Numbered from the stretch's first letter, positions 52,948-62,404 are shown. The stretch: 64,000 nt of DNA from Actinomycetospora straminea (GCF_028737255.1 NZ_JAQZAN010000001.1:372001-436000); one strand, 5' to 3'. Notes: generated from the letters alone by a model not told the origin. Numbers and translations: made by a program.

Positions 52948-54632
52948 GCAGCCTCGACCGGGGCGCCTACGCGCGGGTCTACGGGCCGACCACCGGCGAC
53001 CGCGTCCGCCTCGCCGACACCGACCTGTGGGTGGAGGTCGAGGCCGACGACACCGAGCCGGGCGAGGAGATGCTCGGCGGCTGCGGGAAGACCGCGCGCC
53101 AGGGCGCCCTGGTCGCCGACCGGGCCCCGCGCGACAGTGCCCTCGACCTCGTCGTCCTCGGGGTCCTGCTGCTCGACCCCGTCCTCGGCGTCCGCAAGAC
53201 GTCGATCGGGGTGGCCGACGGGCGCGTCGTCGGCGTGGGGCGGGCCGGCAACCCGGACGTCCAGGACGGCGTCGAGCTCGTCGTCGACGCCCACACGGCG
53301 ATGGTGCCCGGCGAGGGCCTCATCGCGACGCCGGGCGTCGTGGACTCCCACGTCCACCTCTCCAACGCCGACCTCGCGCCGGCCGCGCTCGCCACCGGCG
53401 TGACGACGATGGTGGGGATGGGCATCGGCGGGGTGTGGGACGTCGGCGCCAACCCCGCGCCCAACCTGCACACGCTCATGGCCTCGTGGACCGGCGCCCC
53501 GGTGAACGCCGCGTTCCTCGCCCGCGGCTCCTCGGGGTCGGCGGACCTGCTCGAGCGGGCGGTGCTCGCCGGCGCCGGCGGGTTCAAGGTCCACGAGGAC
53601 TGGGGCGCGGGCCCCGACGCCGTCGACACCTGCCTGGGCGTCGCCGAGCAGGCCGACCTCCCCGTCGCCCTGCACACCGACACGCTCAACGAGTCGGGCT
53701 ACCTCGACGACACCCTCGACGCCGTCGGCGGGCGGACCGTGCACGCGTACCACGTCGAGGGCGGCGGCGGGCACCCCGACCTGCTGCGCATCGTCGGCGA
53801 CCCGGCGGTCCTGACGTCCTCGACGACACCGACCCTGCCCCTGACACCGGCGACCGTCCGCGAGCTGGGGCCGATGACGATGACCGTGCACCGCGGTCAC
53901 CCCGACCTGCCCAGCGACCGCAGCATCGCCGCGAGCCGCATCCGCGAGCACGCGATCGCCGCGGAGAACCGCCTGCACGACGACGGGGCGATCGCCATCG
54001 TCAACTCCGACGCGCTCGGCATGGGCCGCATCGGCGAGACCGTGCGCCGCACCTGGCAGCTCGCCCACGTCCAGGCCCACCTCGCCGGGGAGACGGGGCC
54101 GGACGTCGCGAACAACGCCCGCGTGCTGCGCTACCTCGCCAAGCTGACGCACAACCCGGCGGTCGCCCACGGGCTGGCCGCCCACGTGGGCTCGCTAAGG
54201 GCCGGCCGGCTCGCCGACATCGTGCTGTGGTCGCCCGCCTGGTTCGGGGCGACGCCCGAGCTGGTGATCAAGTCGGGGTTCGTCGCGTGGGGCGCCGCCG
54301 GGTCGGGGTCGGGGTCGACGCGGCTCACCCAGCCCCGGCGGATGCGCGGGTTCCACGGCGCCCGCGGCGGCGCGCCCGCCCGCCTCGCGCACCAGTTCGT
54401 CGCCGCGGCCTGCCTCGACGACCCGGCCGCCCGCGCCGCCCTGCCGTCCGGGCCGCGCTACCTGCCCGTCGCCGGCAGCCGCGGGCTCGGCGCCGCGGAC
54501 ATGCTCCACAACACCGCGACGCCGCGGGTGGAGATCCCCGGCGAGCCGTCCCCGGTGCGGGTGGACGGCCGCGAGGTGCCGCTGCACCACGCCGTCGCCC
54601 TGCCCCTGACCCGCCTGCACCACCTGGCCTGA
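52944..54632 (+). CDS. Divergent urease alpha subunit-like nickel amidohydrolase
   Basis: A 562-residue UreC homologue. All metal ligands are kept by alignment to the Klebsiella protein: His136 and His138 (DSHVHLSNA), Lys215 and His217 (GFKVHEDWG), His244 (LHTDTLNESGY), His270 (AYHVEG), catalytic-region His316, and Asp356 (VNSDALGMGRIGE). The flap motif, usually MVCHHLDP, reads MTVHRGHP: the flap Cys is Val315 and the second His is Arg317, and the PQQ-type segment after the HxH is lost. The C-terminal ~200 residues match UreC. No ureDEFG genes are in the window. Urea as substrate is therefore doubtful. GTG 52944 overlaps the upstream gene. Confidence 0.85.
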   Translation: MSSLDRGAYARVYGPTTGDRVRLADTDLWVEVEADDTEPGEEMLGGCGKTARQGALVADRAPRDSALDLVVLGVLLLDPVLGVRKTSIGVADGRVVGVGRAGNPDVQDGVELVVDAHTAMVPGEGLIATPGVVDSHVHLSNADLAPAALATGVTTMVGMGIGGVWDVGANPAPNLHTLMASWTGAPVNAAFLARGSSGSADLLERAVLAGAGGFKVHEDWGAGPDAVDTCLGVAEQADLPVALHTDTLNESGYLDDTLDAVGGRTVHAYHVEGGGGHPDLLRIVGDPAVLTSSTTPTLPLTPATVRELGPMTMTVHRGHPDLPSDRSIAASRIREHAIAAENRLHDDGAIAIVNSDALGMGRIGETVRRTWQLAHVQAHLAGETGPDVANNARVLRYLAKLTHNPAVAHGLAAHVGSLRAGRLADIVLWSPAWFGATPELVIKSGFVAWGAAGSGSGSTRLTQPRRMRGFHGARGGAPARLAHQFVAAACLDDPAARAALPSGPRYLPVAGSRGLGAADMLHNTATPRVEIPGEPSPVRVDGREVPLHHAVALPLTRLHHLA

Positions 54633-54640
54633 GGAGGGGC

Positions 54641-56302
54641 ATGGAGATCGACCTGCTGCTGACCGGCGCCGACGTCCGCACCCTCGACGACGAGCACCCG
54701 CGGGCCCGGGCCCTGGCCGTGCACCACGGCCGCGTGCTCGCGGTCCTCGACGACGACGCGCTGCCGGCCGGGGTGCGGGCCCGCCGCACCGTCGACGCCG
54801 ACGGCGCCACCGTCGTGCCCGGGTTCGACGACGCGCACCAGCACGCCGCCTGGTTCGGGCAGTCGCTCGCCGAGATCCCGCTCGCGGGCGTGACCGATCT
54901 CGACGCGTTGTACGACGCCGTCGCCGCCCGCGCCGCGGAGCTGCCCGCGGACGCCTTCGTCATCGGCAGCGGCTACGACGACGTCGCCCTCGGCGGCTCG
55001 CCCGACCGCCACGTGCTCGACCGCGTCGGGGGCGGGCGGCCGGTGTGGCTCAAGCACCGCTCCGCGCACGTCTGCGCGGTCTCCAGCGAGGTGCTGCACC
55101 GCGCGGGGGTCCTCGACGGGACCGCCACCGTGCCCGCCGGTGGGGTCGTCGTCCGCGACGGGGCGGGCGCGCCGACCGGTGTCCTGCTCGAGGCCGCGCA
55201 GGCCCTGGCCGGCGACCTGCTGCGGCCCTACCCCGTCGCCGAGCTGGCCGACGCGATCGCCGCCGCGACCGCGGTGTTCGCCCGCGAGGGCCTCACCCAC
55301 GTCACCGAGGCCGGCATCGGCGGCGGGTGGATCGGGCGCTCCCCCCGCGAGCTCGCCGCCTACCAGCTCGCCCGCGAGCGCGGCGACCTCGCGGTGCGCG
55401 TCGACCTCATGCCCGAGACCTCGGTCCTGCGCGCGACGCCCGGCGAGCCCGGCCGGGGCCTCGACCTGGGCCTGCGCCCCGGGCTCGGGGACCTCGACCT
55501 GCGCGTCGGACCCATGAAGATCTTCTTCGACGGCGCGCTGAGCTCCCGCACCGCGGCGATGCGCGAGCCCTACGCCGACCGCGACGAGGCCGGCTACCTC
55601 GGCGACGACCCGGAGGTCCTGCACGCCGCCGTCGTCGAGGCCGTGGCGGGCGGGTGGACGGTCGCCGCGCACGCGATCGGCGACCGCGCCGTCGACGCCG
55701 CGCTCGACGCCTTCGCCGACGCGGCCCGGACCCCCTGGCCGGGCGTGCGCCCACCCCGGCACCGCCTCGAGCACGCCGGCGTCGTCGACGACGCCGCCCT
55801 GGCCCGCCTCGCCGATCTCGGGGTCACCCCGGTCCCCCAGGCCCGGTTCCTGTACGAGATCGGGGACTCGATGATCGCCGCCGTCGGCGAGCACCGCGCC
55901 GACCTGCTCTACCGCCACGCGTCCTTCCTGCGCGCGGGGCTGCGGGTGCCGGCGAGCTCCGACCGTCCGTGCGTCGCCGACGGGCACCCCCTGCGCGGGA
56001 TGCAGTCGATGGTGCAGCGGCGGACGTCGTCGGGACGGACCCTCGCCGCCGACGAGGCCGTCGACGCCGACACCGCCCTGCGCGCCTACACGGTCGACGC
56101 CGCCTGGATCGCCGGCGACGAGGACGTCCGCGGGCGGCTCGCGCCCGGCTTCGTCGCCGACCTCGTGCTCCTGGGCGACGACCCCCTCCGCGTCGATCCC
56201 GACCGTCTCGGCGACATCGACGTCGTCGCCACCCTGCGGGGCGGGCGCGCCACCCACGGCGCCGACGTCCTGGACCTGCCGCCCGACGGAGGACCGCGAT
56301 GA
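54641..56302 (+). CDS. Amidohydrolase_3 family metal-dependent hydrolase (YtcJ-like)
   Basis: A 553-residue enzyme with the composite beta-sandwich (residues ~1-55 and ~500-553) and TIM barrel typical of N-substituted formamide deformylase-like proteins. The metal HxH is in VVPGFDDAHQHAAWFG (residues ~65), and further ligands lie in MKIFFDGALSSRTA, VAAHAIGDRAVDAALDAF and HRLEHAGVVDDAA. GVRVPASSDRPCV holds the catalytic-region Asp. It begins at ATG 54641 after GAGGAGG, eight bases past the UreC-like stop. Its position between a urease-like enzyme and a transporter suggests consecutive hydrolysis of one N-containing substrate; the chemistry is unknown. Confidence 0.88.
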   Translation: MEIDLLLTGADVRTLDDEHPRARALAVHHGRVLAVLDDDALPAGVRARRTVDADGATVVPGFDDAHQHAAWFGQSLAEIPLAGVTDLDALYDAVAARAAELPADAFVIGSGYDDVALGGSPDRHVLDRVGGGRPVWLKHRSAHVCAVSSEVLHRAGVLDGTATVPAGGVVVRDGAGAPTGVLLEAAQALAGDLLRPYPVAELADAIAAATAVFAREGLTHVTEAGIGGGWIGRSPRELAAYQLARERGDLAVRVDLMPETSVLRATPGEPGRGLDLGLRPGLGDLDLRVGPMKIFFDGALSSRTAAMREPYADRDEAGYLGDDPEVLHAAVVEAVAGGWTVAAHAIGDRAVDAALDAFADAARTPWPGVRPPRHRLEHAGVVDDAALARLADLGVTPVPQARFLYEIGDSMIAAVGEHRADLLYRHASFLRAGLRVPASSDRPCVADGHPLRGMQSMVQRRTSSGRTLAADEAVDADTALRAYTVDAAWIAGDEDVRGRLAPGFVADLVLLGDDPLRVDPDRLGDIDVVATLRGGRATHGADVLDLPPDGGPR

Positions 56303-57627
56303 GCGACCGCACGCCCGCCCCCACCCCCACCGCCGCGGACGCCCGCCGCGTCGCGGTCGGCGCCTTCGTCGGCACCGCGTTCGAGTGGTACGACTTCTTC
56401 CTCTACGGCACCGCCGCGTCGCTGGTGTTCAACCGCCTGTTCTTCGCCACCGACGACGCCGTCGTCGCGACCCTCGCCGCGTTCGCGTCGTTCGCCGTCG
56501 GCTTCGTCGCCCGGCCGCTGGGCGGGATCGTCTTCGGCCACCTCGGCGACCGGATCGGCCGGCGCGCGTGCCTGCTCATCACCGTCGTGATGATCGGCGC
56601 CGTCACCGGCCTCATCGGGGTGCTCCCGGGGTTCGCCGACATCGGCGTCGCCGCGCCGGTGCTGCTGACGCTGCTGCGCCTGCTGCAGGGCGTCGCGGTC
56701 GGCGGCGAGTGGGGCGGGGCGATCACGCTCGCCGTCGAGCACGCCCCGCCGGAGAAGCGCGGGCGCTACGCGGCGATGCCGCAGATCGGGTCGCCGGTGG
56801 GGACGCTGCTGTCGTCCGGGGCGTTCCTGCTGGTCGCGCTGCTGCCGCCCGAGGACTTCGACGCCTGGGGCTGGCGCATCCCGTTCCTCGTCGCCTTCCC
56901 GCTGCTCGGGGTGGCGCTGTGGCTGCGCCGGCGCGTCGAGGAGTCGCCGCTGTTCGACCGCCTGCTCGCCGAGGACGCCCGCGCCTCGGCGCCGGTCACG
57001 CAGGTGGTCACCGGGGCGTGGCCCGCGCTGCTCGTCGGGGCCGGGTCGGCGCTGCTCGGGGTCGGCGGCTTCTACCTCGCCACCACGTTCGTCATCAGCT
57101 ACGCCACCGGCGACCTCGACCTGCCGCGCCCGCTCGCCCTGGGCGCGACGCTCGTCGCCGCAGTGGTCGAGATCGGCGTGCTCGTCCTGGGCGGGCGGCT
57201 CGCGGAACGCTTCGGGGCCGCGCGCGTCACGGTCGCCGGCGGCATCGCCTCCGCCCTCGTGGCGCTGCCGATGTTCTGGCTGCTCGACACCCGCAACGGC
57301 GTCGCCGTGGTGCTCGGCGTGACGCTCGGCGTCGCCATGCTCTCGATCCCCTACGCCGTCTCCGGCGACCTGCTCGCGCGGCTCTTCCCGGCGCGCCTGC
57401 GCTACAGCGGCATCGCGCTCGCGGCCAACCTCGCCGGGATCGTGTCGGGCTTCGTGCCGCTGGTCGCCACCGCCGTGCTCGCGGCGGCCGGGGGCGGGTC
57501 GTGGGCGCCGGGGCTGCTGCTGGTCGGCATCGCCCTGGTCACCGTGGTCAGCGGCCTGCTCGCGCCGCGGCTCTACGTGCCGGAGGCGGAGATGACCACC
57601 GAGGGCGTGGCCCGATCGCGGGCCTGA
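56299..57627 (+). CDS. MHS family MFS transporter (metabolite:H+ symporter)
   Basis: A 442-residue permease with 12 helices. FVGTAFEWYDFFLYGTAASLVFN is the MHS N-terminal signature, GGIVFGHLGDRIGRRACL is MFS loop motif A, and GGEWGGAITLAVEHAPPEKRG the conserved loop. Family members import shikimate, proline/betaine, alpha-ketoglutarate or similar organic acids. ATG 56299 overlaps the amidohydrolase stop (ATGA), so the operon has four genes. It is convergent with an aminotransferase gene with only six bases between stops and no terminator hairpin. Confidence 0.9.
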   Translation: MSDRTPAPTPTAADARRVAVGAFVGTAFEWYDFFLYGTAASLVFNRLFFATDDAVVATLAAFASFAVGFVARPLGGIVFGHLGDRIGRRACLLITVVMIGAVTGLIGVLPGFADIGVAAPVLLTLLRLLQGVAVGGEWGGAITLAVEHAPPEKRGRYAAMPQIGSPVGTLLSSGAFLLVALLPPEDFDAWGWRIPFLVAFPLLGVALWLRRRVEESPLFDRLLAEDARASAPVTQVVTGAWPALLVGAGSALLGVGGFYLATTFVISYATGDLDLPRPLALGATLVAAVVEIGVLVLGGRLAERFGAARVTVAGGIASALVALPMFWLLDTRNGVAVVLGVTLGVAMLSIPYAVSGDLLARLFPARLRYSGIALAANLAGIVSGFVPLVATAVLAAAGGGSWAPGLLLVGIALVTVVSGLLAPRLYVPEAEMTTEGVARSRA

Positions 57628-57633
57628 CCCTCT

Positions 57634-58779
57634 TCACAGCTTGCGCAGCCGCAGCAGGGCGTCGGCGAGGATCTCGTCGCGCTTGCAGCAGGCGAAGCGG
57701 ACCTGGGTCTCGACGCCCACGGGCGAGGCGTGGAACACCTGGTTCGGCACCGCCGCCACGCCCACGCGCTCGGGCAGGGAGCGGCAGAACTCCAGCGAGT
57801 CGGTGACGCCCAGCGGCGCGACGTCGGCGGTGACGAAGTAGGTCGCCTTGGAGTGGAACACCTCGAGGCCCAGCTCGCGCAGACCGTCGGTGAGCAGGTC
57901 GCGCTTGCGGGCGAGGTCGTCGCCGAGGTGCGCGAGCCGCTCGTCGGGCAGCTCCAGGCCCGCCGCGATCCCGTGCTGCAGCGGCGTGCCGGCGGCGAAC
58001 GAGAACCACTGCTTGACGCCGAGCACCTTCTCCACGAGGTCCGCCGGCCCCGTCGCCCAGCCGATCTTCCAGCCGGTGACCGAGAACGTCTTGCCGCCCG
58101 ACCCGACGGTGATCGTCCGCTCGAACATCCCGGGCAGCGTCGCGATCGGGACGTGGCGGTTGTCGTCGAAGACCAGGTGCTCGTAGACCTCGTCGGACAG
58201 CACGACCAGGTCGTGGTCCCGCGCGACCTGCGCCACCGACTCGAGCTCGGCGGTCGACAGCACCGCGCCGGTCGGGTTGTGCGGGGTGTTGAGGACGATC
58301 ATCGTGGTGCGGTCGGTGACGGCCGCCCGCAGCGCCGCGGCGTCCAGCGCGTAGTCCGGCGCGTGCAGGCGCACCGGCACGAGGCGCGCGCCGAGCAGTG
58401 CCGCGGTCGCCCCGTACAGGTCGTAGTACGGCTCGAGCGCGATCACCTCGTCGCCCGGCGAGAGCAGCGCGGTCATCGCCGACGACAGCGCCTCCGACGC
58501 CCCCGAGCACACGACCACCCCGCCGTCCGCGGCGACGTCCAGGCCGTACCAGCGCCGCTGGTGGTCGGCGATGGCCCTCCGCAGCGACGCGATGCCGACG
58601 GCCGGCGGGTACTGGTTCCAGCCCTTGTGCATCGCGGCCACCGCGACGTCGACGACCTCGCGCGGCCCCGGCGTGTCGGGGAAGCCCTGACCGAGGTTGA
58701 TCGCGTCGTGCTCCAGCGCGAGCCGGGACATCTCGCTGAAGATCGTCTCAGCCACCGTGACCTCCGGTCTCGTGAGCAC
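57634..58779 (-). CDS. Class I/II PLP-dependent aminotransferase (DapC or kynurenine type)
   Basis: A 381-residue aminotransferase. INLGQGFPDTPGP and NQYPPAVGIASLRRAI are typical of the DapC/kynurenine aminotransferase group; PLP is held by Lys230 in TVGSGGKTFSVTGWKIGW, with VVLSDEVYEHLVFD supplying the Asp and Tyr; RFACCKRDEIL ends the fold. M. tuberculosis Rv0858c (N-succinyldiaminopimelate aminotransferase) is the nearest functional relative I recall. The true start is uncertain: GTG 58779 gives a homologous N-terminus, GTG 58755 has the better ribosome site (GGAGG), and a longer frame extends to 58839. It runs 60 bases downstream of guaA on the same strand. Confidence 0.85.
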   Translation of the reverse strand: MLTRPEVTVAETIFSEMSRLALEHDAINLGQGFPDTPGPREVVDVAVAAMHKGWNQYPPAVGIASLRRAIADHQRRWYGLDVAADGGVVVCSGASEALSSAMTALLSPGDEVIALEPYYDLYGATAALLGARLVPVRLHAPDYALDAAALRAAVTDRTTMIVLNTPHNPTGAVLSTAELESVAQVARDHDLVVLSDEVYEHLVFDDNRHVPIATLPGMFERTITVGSGGKTFSVTGWKIGWATGPADLVEKVLGVKQWFSFAAGTPLQHGIAAGLELPDERLAHLGDDLARKRDLLTDGLRELGLEVFHSKATYFVTADVAPLGVTDSLEFCRSLPERVGVAAVPNQVFHASPVGVETQVRFACCKRDEILADALLRLRKL

Positions 58780-58839
58780 TTCCGTGGCCTGTAGCACCAG
58801 GACAAGGGGAGCACGCCGATCGGGTGCGCGCAGCCGCAC

Positions 58840-60408
58840 CTACTCCCACTCGATCGTCCCCGGCGGCTTGCTGGTCACGTCGAGGACGACGCGGTTGATC
58901 TCGGCGCACTCGTTGGTGATGCGCGTGGAGATGCGCTCGAGCACGTCGTAGGGCAGGCGGGTCCAGTCCGCGGTCATGGCGTCCTCGCTGGACACCGGGC
59001 GGAGCACCACCGGGTGGCCGTAGGTGCGCCCGTCGCCCTGCACCCCGACCGACCGCACGTCGGCGAGCAGCACCACCGGGCACTGCCAGATGACCTCGTC
59101 GAGTCCGGCGGAGGTCAGCTCCTCGCGCGCGATGGCGTCGGCGCGGCGCAGGGTCGCGAGGCGGTCGGCGTCGACGGCCCCGATGATCCGGATCGCGAGC
59201 CCGGGGCCCGGGAACGGCTGGCGGCGCACGATCGTCTCGGGCAGCCCGAGCTCGGCGCCGACGCGGCGCACCTCGTCCTTGAACAGCGCCCGCAGCGGCT
59301 CGACCAGCGAGAACTGCAGGTCGTCGGGCAGCCCGCCGACGTTGTGGTGCGACTTGATCGTCGCGGCCCCGGACCCGCCGCCGGACTCGACGACGTCGGG
59401 GTAGAGCGTGCCCTGGACGAGGAAGTCCGCACCCTTCCCCTGCGCGACGTCGCGCGCCGCACCCTCGAACGCGCGGATGAACTCGCGCCCGATGATCTTG
59501 CGCTTCTCCTCCGGGTCGACGACGCCGTCGAGCTCGCGCAGGAAGGTCTCGGCCGCGTCGACGGTGACGAGGTCGACGCCCGTCGCGGCGACGAAGTCCC
59601 GCTCGACCTGGCCCCGCTCGCCCTCGCGCAGCAGGCCGTGGTCGACGAAGACGCAGGTCAGACGGTCGCCGATGGCGCGCTGGACGAGCGCGGCGGCCAC
59701 GGCGGAGTCGACCCCGCCCGACAGCCCGCAGATCGCGCGCCCCTCGGGACCCACCTGCTCGCGGACCGCCGCCACCGTCTCGTCGATGATGTTGGCGGTG
59801 TTCCAGTCGGCGTCCACGCCGGCGACGTCGCGCAGGAAGCGGCGCAGCACCTCCTGGCCGTGCGGCGAGTGCCCGACCTCCGGGTGGTACTGCACGCCGG
59901 CGAAGCGGCGCTCGACGTCCTCGAACGCGGCGACCGGTGCGCCGGGCGAGGACGCGGTGACCGTGAAGCCCTCGGGCGCCTTCGTCACGCCGTCGCCGTG
60001 GCTCATCCACACCGGGTGGGCGTCGGGCAGGTCGTCGTGCAGCCGCCCGGGCGTGGTCACCGCGAGCTCGGTGCGCCCGTACTCCCGCGCCCCGGTGTGC
60101 TCGACGACCCCGCCCAGCGCGCCGGCCATGAGCTGGAAGCCGTAGCAGATGCCGAACACCGGCACGCCGGCGTCGAACACCGCCGGGTCGATGCTCGGCG
60201 CCCCCTCCTCGTACACGCTCGCGGGCCCGCCGGAGAGCACGATCGCGGCCGGGTCCCTGGCGAGCATCTCGTCCACCGGCGTCGTGTGCGGCACGACCTC
60301 CGAGTAGACCTGCGCCTCCCGTACCCGACGGGCGATGAGCTGCGCGTACTGCGCGCCGTAGTCGACGACGAGGACGGGGCGATCACCGCTGGCGGTCACG
60401 CCCACCAT
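58840..60408 (-). CDS. guaA: GMP synthase (glutamine-hydrolysing)
   Basis: A 522-residue two-domain enzyme converting XMP to GMP. The N-terminal amidotransferase has the catalytic Cys in [12 protein letters not shown] and the His and Glu in [12 protein letters not shown]. The ATP-pyrophosphatase domain has the P-loop [14 protein letters not shown], and the dimerisation domain ends in the conserved KPPGTIEWE. Start at 60408 (ATG). It is the last purine biosynthetic gene in the window and is divergent from the PadR/monooxygenase operon. Its 5' leader (60409-60460) is short, and I see no riboswitch. Confidence 0.98.
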   Translation of the reverse strand: MVGVTASGDRPVLVVDYGAQYAQLIARRVREAQVYSEVVPHTTPVDEMLARDPAAIVLSGGPASVYEEGAPSIDPAVFDAGVPVFGICYGFQLMAGALGGVVEHTGAREYGRTELAVTTPGRLHDDLPDAHPVWMSHGDGVTKAPEGFTVTASSPGAPVAAFEDVERRFAGVQYHPEVGHSPHGQEVLRRFLRDVAGVDADWNTANIIDETVAAVREQVGPEGRAICGLSGGVDSAVAAALVQRAIGDRLTCVFVDHGLLREGERGQVERDFVAATGVDLVTVDAAETFLRELDGVVDPEEKRKIIGREFIRAFEGAARDVAQGKGADFLVQGTLYPDVVESGGGSGAATIKSHHNVGGLPDDLQFSLVEPLRALFKDEVRRVGAELGLPETIVRRQPFPGPGLAIRIIGAVDADRLATLRRADAIAREELTSAGLDEVIWQCPVVLLADVRSVGVQGDGRTYGHPVVLRPVSSEDAMTADWTRLPYDVLERISTRITNECAEINRVVLDVTSKPPGTIEWE

Positions 60409-60436
60409 TGTCCAGATCCCCGCCAGCCATCGACCC

Positions 60437-60475
60437 TTGCCGTCATAGTGTCGACGACACTAGTATCGTCGACAC
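60437..60475 (+). promoter_or_regulatory. Promoter and operator of the PadR-monooxygenase operon
   Basis: TTGCCG (60437-60442) and TAGTAT (60461-60466), 18 bases apart, form a good promoter with a start very near ATG 60477, so the mRNA is nearly leaderless. Overlapping symmetries cover it: TAGTGTCG/CGACACTA (60446-60462, one-base centre) and GTGTCGACGA/TCGTCGACAC (60448-60457 and 60466-60475). The adjacent PadR protein is the likely ligand. Confidence 0.75.
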
Positions 60476-60476
60476 C

Positions 60477-61091
60477 ATGACCCAGCGCTCCGGCCTCGCC
60501 CTCGCCGTCCTCGCCCTCGCCGCGGAGGAGCCCATGCACCCGTACCGGATGCAGCAGCTCCTGCGCGAACGCGGCAAGGACCAGGTGGTCAACGTCGGTC
60601 AGCGCTCGCAGCTCTACAAGACGATCGACCGGCTCGTGCGCGACGGGCTGCTCGTGGTCGCCGCCACCGAGCGGGAGGCGACGCGCCCCGAGCGCACCGT
60701 CTACGCGGCGACCGACGCGGGCCGCGAGCTCGCGGTCACGTGGACGCTCGACATGCTCACCGCGCCCCGCCACGAGTTCGCCGAGTTCACCGCCGCGCTC
60801 GCCTACCTCCCGTTGCTCGAGCCCGAGGTCGCCGCCGACGCGCTGGCCCTGCGCCTGTCCGACCGGCGCGGCGAGCTCGACCGGGTGTGCCGCGAGCTCG
60901 AGCACGCGCCCGGCTTCCTGCCGCGGATCGTCGTCGTCGAGGCCGAGTACGCCATCGCGCACCTCGAGACCGACGTCGCCTGGATCGCCGCCCTGCTCGA
61001 CGACCTGCGCTCCGGCGCCCTGCGCTGGGACCGCGCCGCCCTGACCGACATCGCACGCCGGGTGGACGCCGGCGGAGAGGACGCGCCATGA
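60477..61091 (+). CDS. PadR family transcriptional regulator
   Basis: A 204-residue regulator. The winged helix (residues ~5-80: LALAVLALAAEEPMHPYRMQQLLRERGKDQVVNVGQRSQLYKTIDRLVRDGLLVVAATEREATRPERTVYAATDAG) matches PadR, and the C-terminal helical dimerisation domain follows. PadR proteins repress genes for detoxification of phenolics and drugs. ATG 60477 sits right behind the palindromic promoter. It overlaps the FAD monooxygenase by ATGA, which suggests that the regulator controls that enzyme and itself. It is divergent from guaA. Confidence 0.92.
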   Translation: MTQRSGLALAVLALAAEEPMHPYRMQQLLRERGKDQVVNVGQRSQLYKTIDRLVRDGLLVVAATEREATRPERTVYAATDAGRELAVTWTLDMLTAPRHEFAEFTAALAYLPLLEPEVAADALALRLSDRRGELDRVCRELEHAPGFLPRIVVVEAEYAIAHLETDVAWIAALLDDLRSGALRWDRAALTDIARRVDAGGEDAP

Positions 61092-62404
61092 AGGTGATCA
61101 TCATCGGGGCCGGCACCGGCGGGATGTGTCTCGCGCACGGGCTGCGGCGCGCGGGCATCGAGGTCGCCGTGCACGAGCGCGACCGCACGCGCACCAGCGG
61201 CCTGCACGGCTACCGCGTCGGCATCTCGCCCAACGGTGCCCGCGCGCTGCGGTCCTGCCTCCCACCGGAGCTGTTCGCGACGTTCGTCGCCACCACCGCG
61301 GCGCCCTACACGACGCTCGCCATGCTCACCGAGCGGTACCGGACGCTGATCAGCATCGACTTCGCCGACCTCCCGCACAGCAGCGACGCCCCCGAGGACG
61401 GCGAGCACAACGTCAGCCGCATGACGCTGCGCCAGGTGCTGTTCACGGGCATGGAGGACGTCATCACGTTCGACCGCCGCTTCACCCACTACACCCGGCA
61501 CGCCGACGGCCGGGTCACCGCGCACTTCGACGACGGCAGCAGCGACACCGGTGACCTGCTCGTCGGCGCGGACGGGGCGAGCTCCCGGGTGCGCCGCCAG
61601 TACCTCCCGCACGCGACGCACACCGAGACCGGGCTGGTCGCGATCGGCGGCAAGACGCTGCTCACCGAGCGGTCCGAGCGCCTCGTCCCGGAGCAGGTCC
61701 GGCACGGCTTCGGCATGTACTTCGACCGGCGCGGCCAGTTCGGGATCACGCACGTGATGCGGATGCCGTGGGGCAGCCGGAACGACGAGGAGCTGATCGC
61801 GCGCCACCCCGGCCTGCGTTTCGACAACACCACCGACCACGTCTCCTGGGCGATCACGACGTCGCGCTCGATCGCGCCGCCGGACCTCCTCGAGCGCACC
61901 GGCCGCGACGCCCTCGCCCTGGCCGGCGAGCTCAGCGAGGGCTGGGACCCCCGCTGGCTCGACCTGATCGCCACCGCCGACCCGGGCTCCACGGTCACGC
62001 TGGCCATCCGGACCTCCGACCCCGTCCCGGCGTGGACGCCGAGCACGGTGACGATGGTCGGCGACGCGATCCACACCATGACACCGGGCCGCGGGGCCGG
62101 CGCGAACACCGCGCTGCGCGACGCCCGCGAGCTGCGCGACCGGCTCGTGCGCGTGCGTGACGGCGAGCTCTCGCTGCTCGAGGGCGTCGGCGAGTACGAG
62201 GAGCTCATGCGCCGCTACGCGGCCCTCGCCGTGCGCGAGTCGCTGGAGTTCATGAACGACGACGGCACCGCGCGGCGCCCGGTGATCGGGCCGCTGTCGG
62301 TGCTGGCGCAGCGCACGGGCATGCGGATCGTCGACCGCATCCCGCCGGCCAAGCGGCGCATGGCGCGCGGCTTCCAGAAGGTGCGGGACTCCGAGCTGGT
62401 GTGA
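61088..62404 (+). CDS. FAD-dependent monooxygenase (tetracycline or aromatic hydroxylase-like)
   Basis: A 438-residue flavoprotein. The FAD loop is VIIIGAGTGGMCLAHGLRRAGIEVAVHE, the DG motif is LLVGADGASSRVRRQYLP (residue ~160) and the GD motif is VTMVGDAIHTMTPGRGAGANTALRDA (residue ~325). The R-G-Y-R-V motif and overall length resemble rebeccamycin/tetracycline-type monooxygenases and antibiotic-inactivating hydroxylases. Its PadR neighbour, transcribed with it, suggests xenobiotic induction. ATG 61088 overlaps the padR stop. Substrate remains unknown. The convergent gene beyond the palindrome at 62413 is a P450. Confidence 0.85.
   Translation: MKVIIIGAGTGGMCLAHGLRRAGIEVAVHERDRTRTSGLHGYRVGISPNGARALRSCLPPELFATFVATTAAPYTTLAMLTERYRTLISIDFADLPHSSDAPEDGEHNVSRMTLRQVLFTGMEDVITFDRRFTHYTRHADGRVTAHFDDGSSDTGDLLVGADGASSRVRRQYLPHATHTETGLVAIGGKTLLTERSERLVPEQVRHGFGMYFDRRGQFGITHVMRMPWGSRNDEELIARHPGLRFDNTTDHVSWAITTSRSIAPPDLLERTGRDALALAGELSEGWDPRWLDLIATADPGSTVTLAIRTSDPVPAWTPSTVTMVGDAIHTMTPGRGAGANTALRDARELRDRLVRVRDGELSLLEGVGEYEELMRRYAALAVRESLEFMNDDGTARRPVIGPLSVLAQRTGMRIVDRIPPAKRRMARGFQKVRDSELV

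Noticed and set aside
52163-57627. Plain canonical urease operon
   Set aside because: The flap and UreB core differ from true ureases, and no ureD/E/F/G homologue is found; therefore I call it urease-like.
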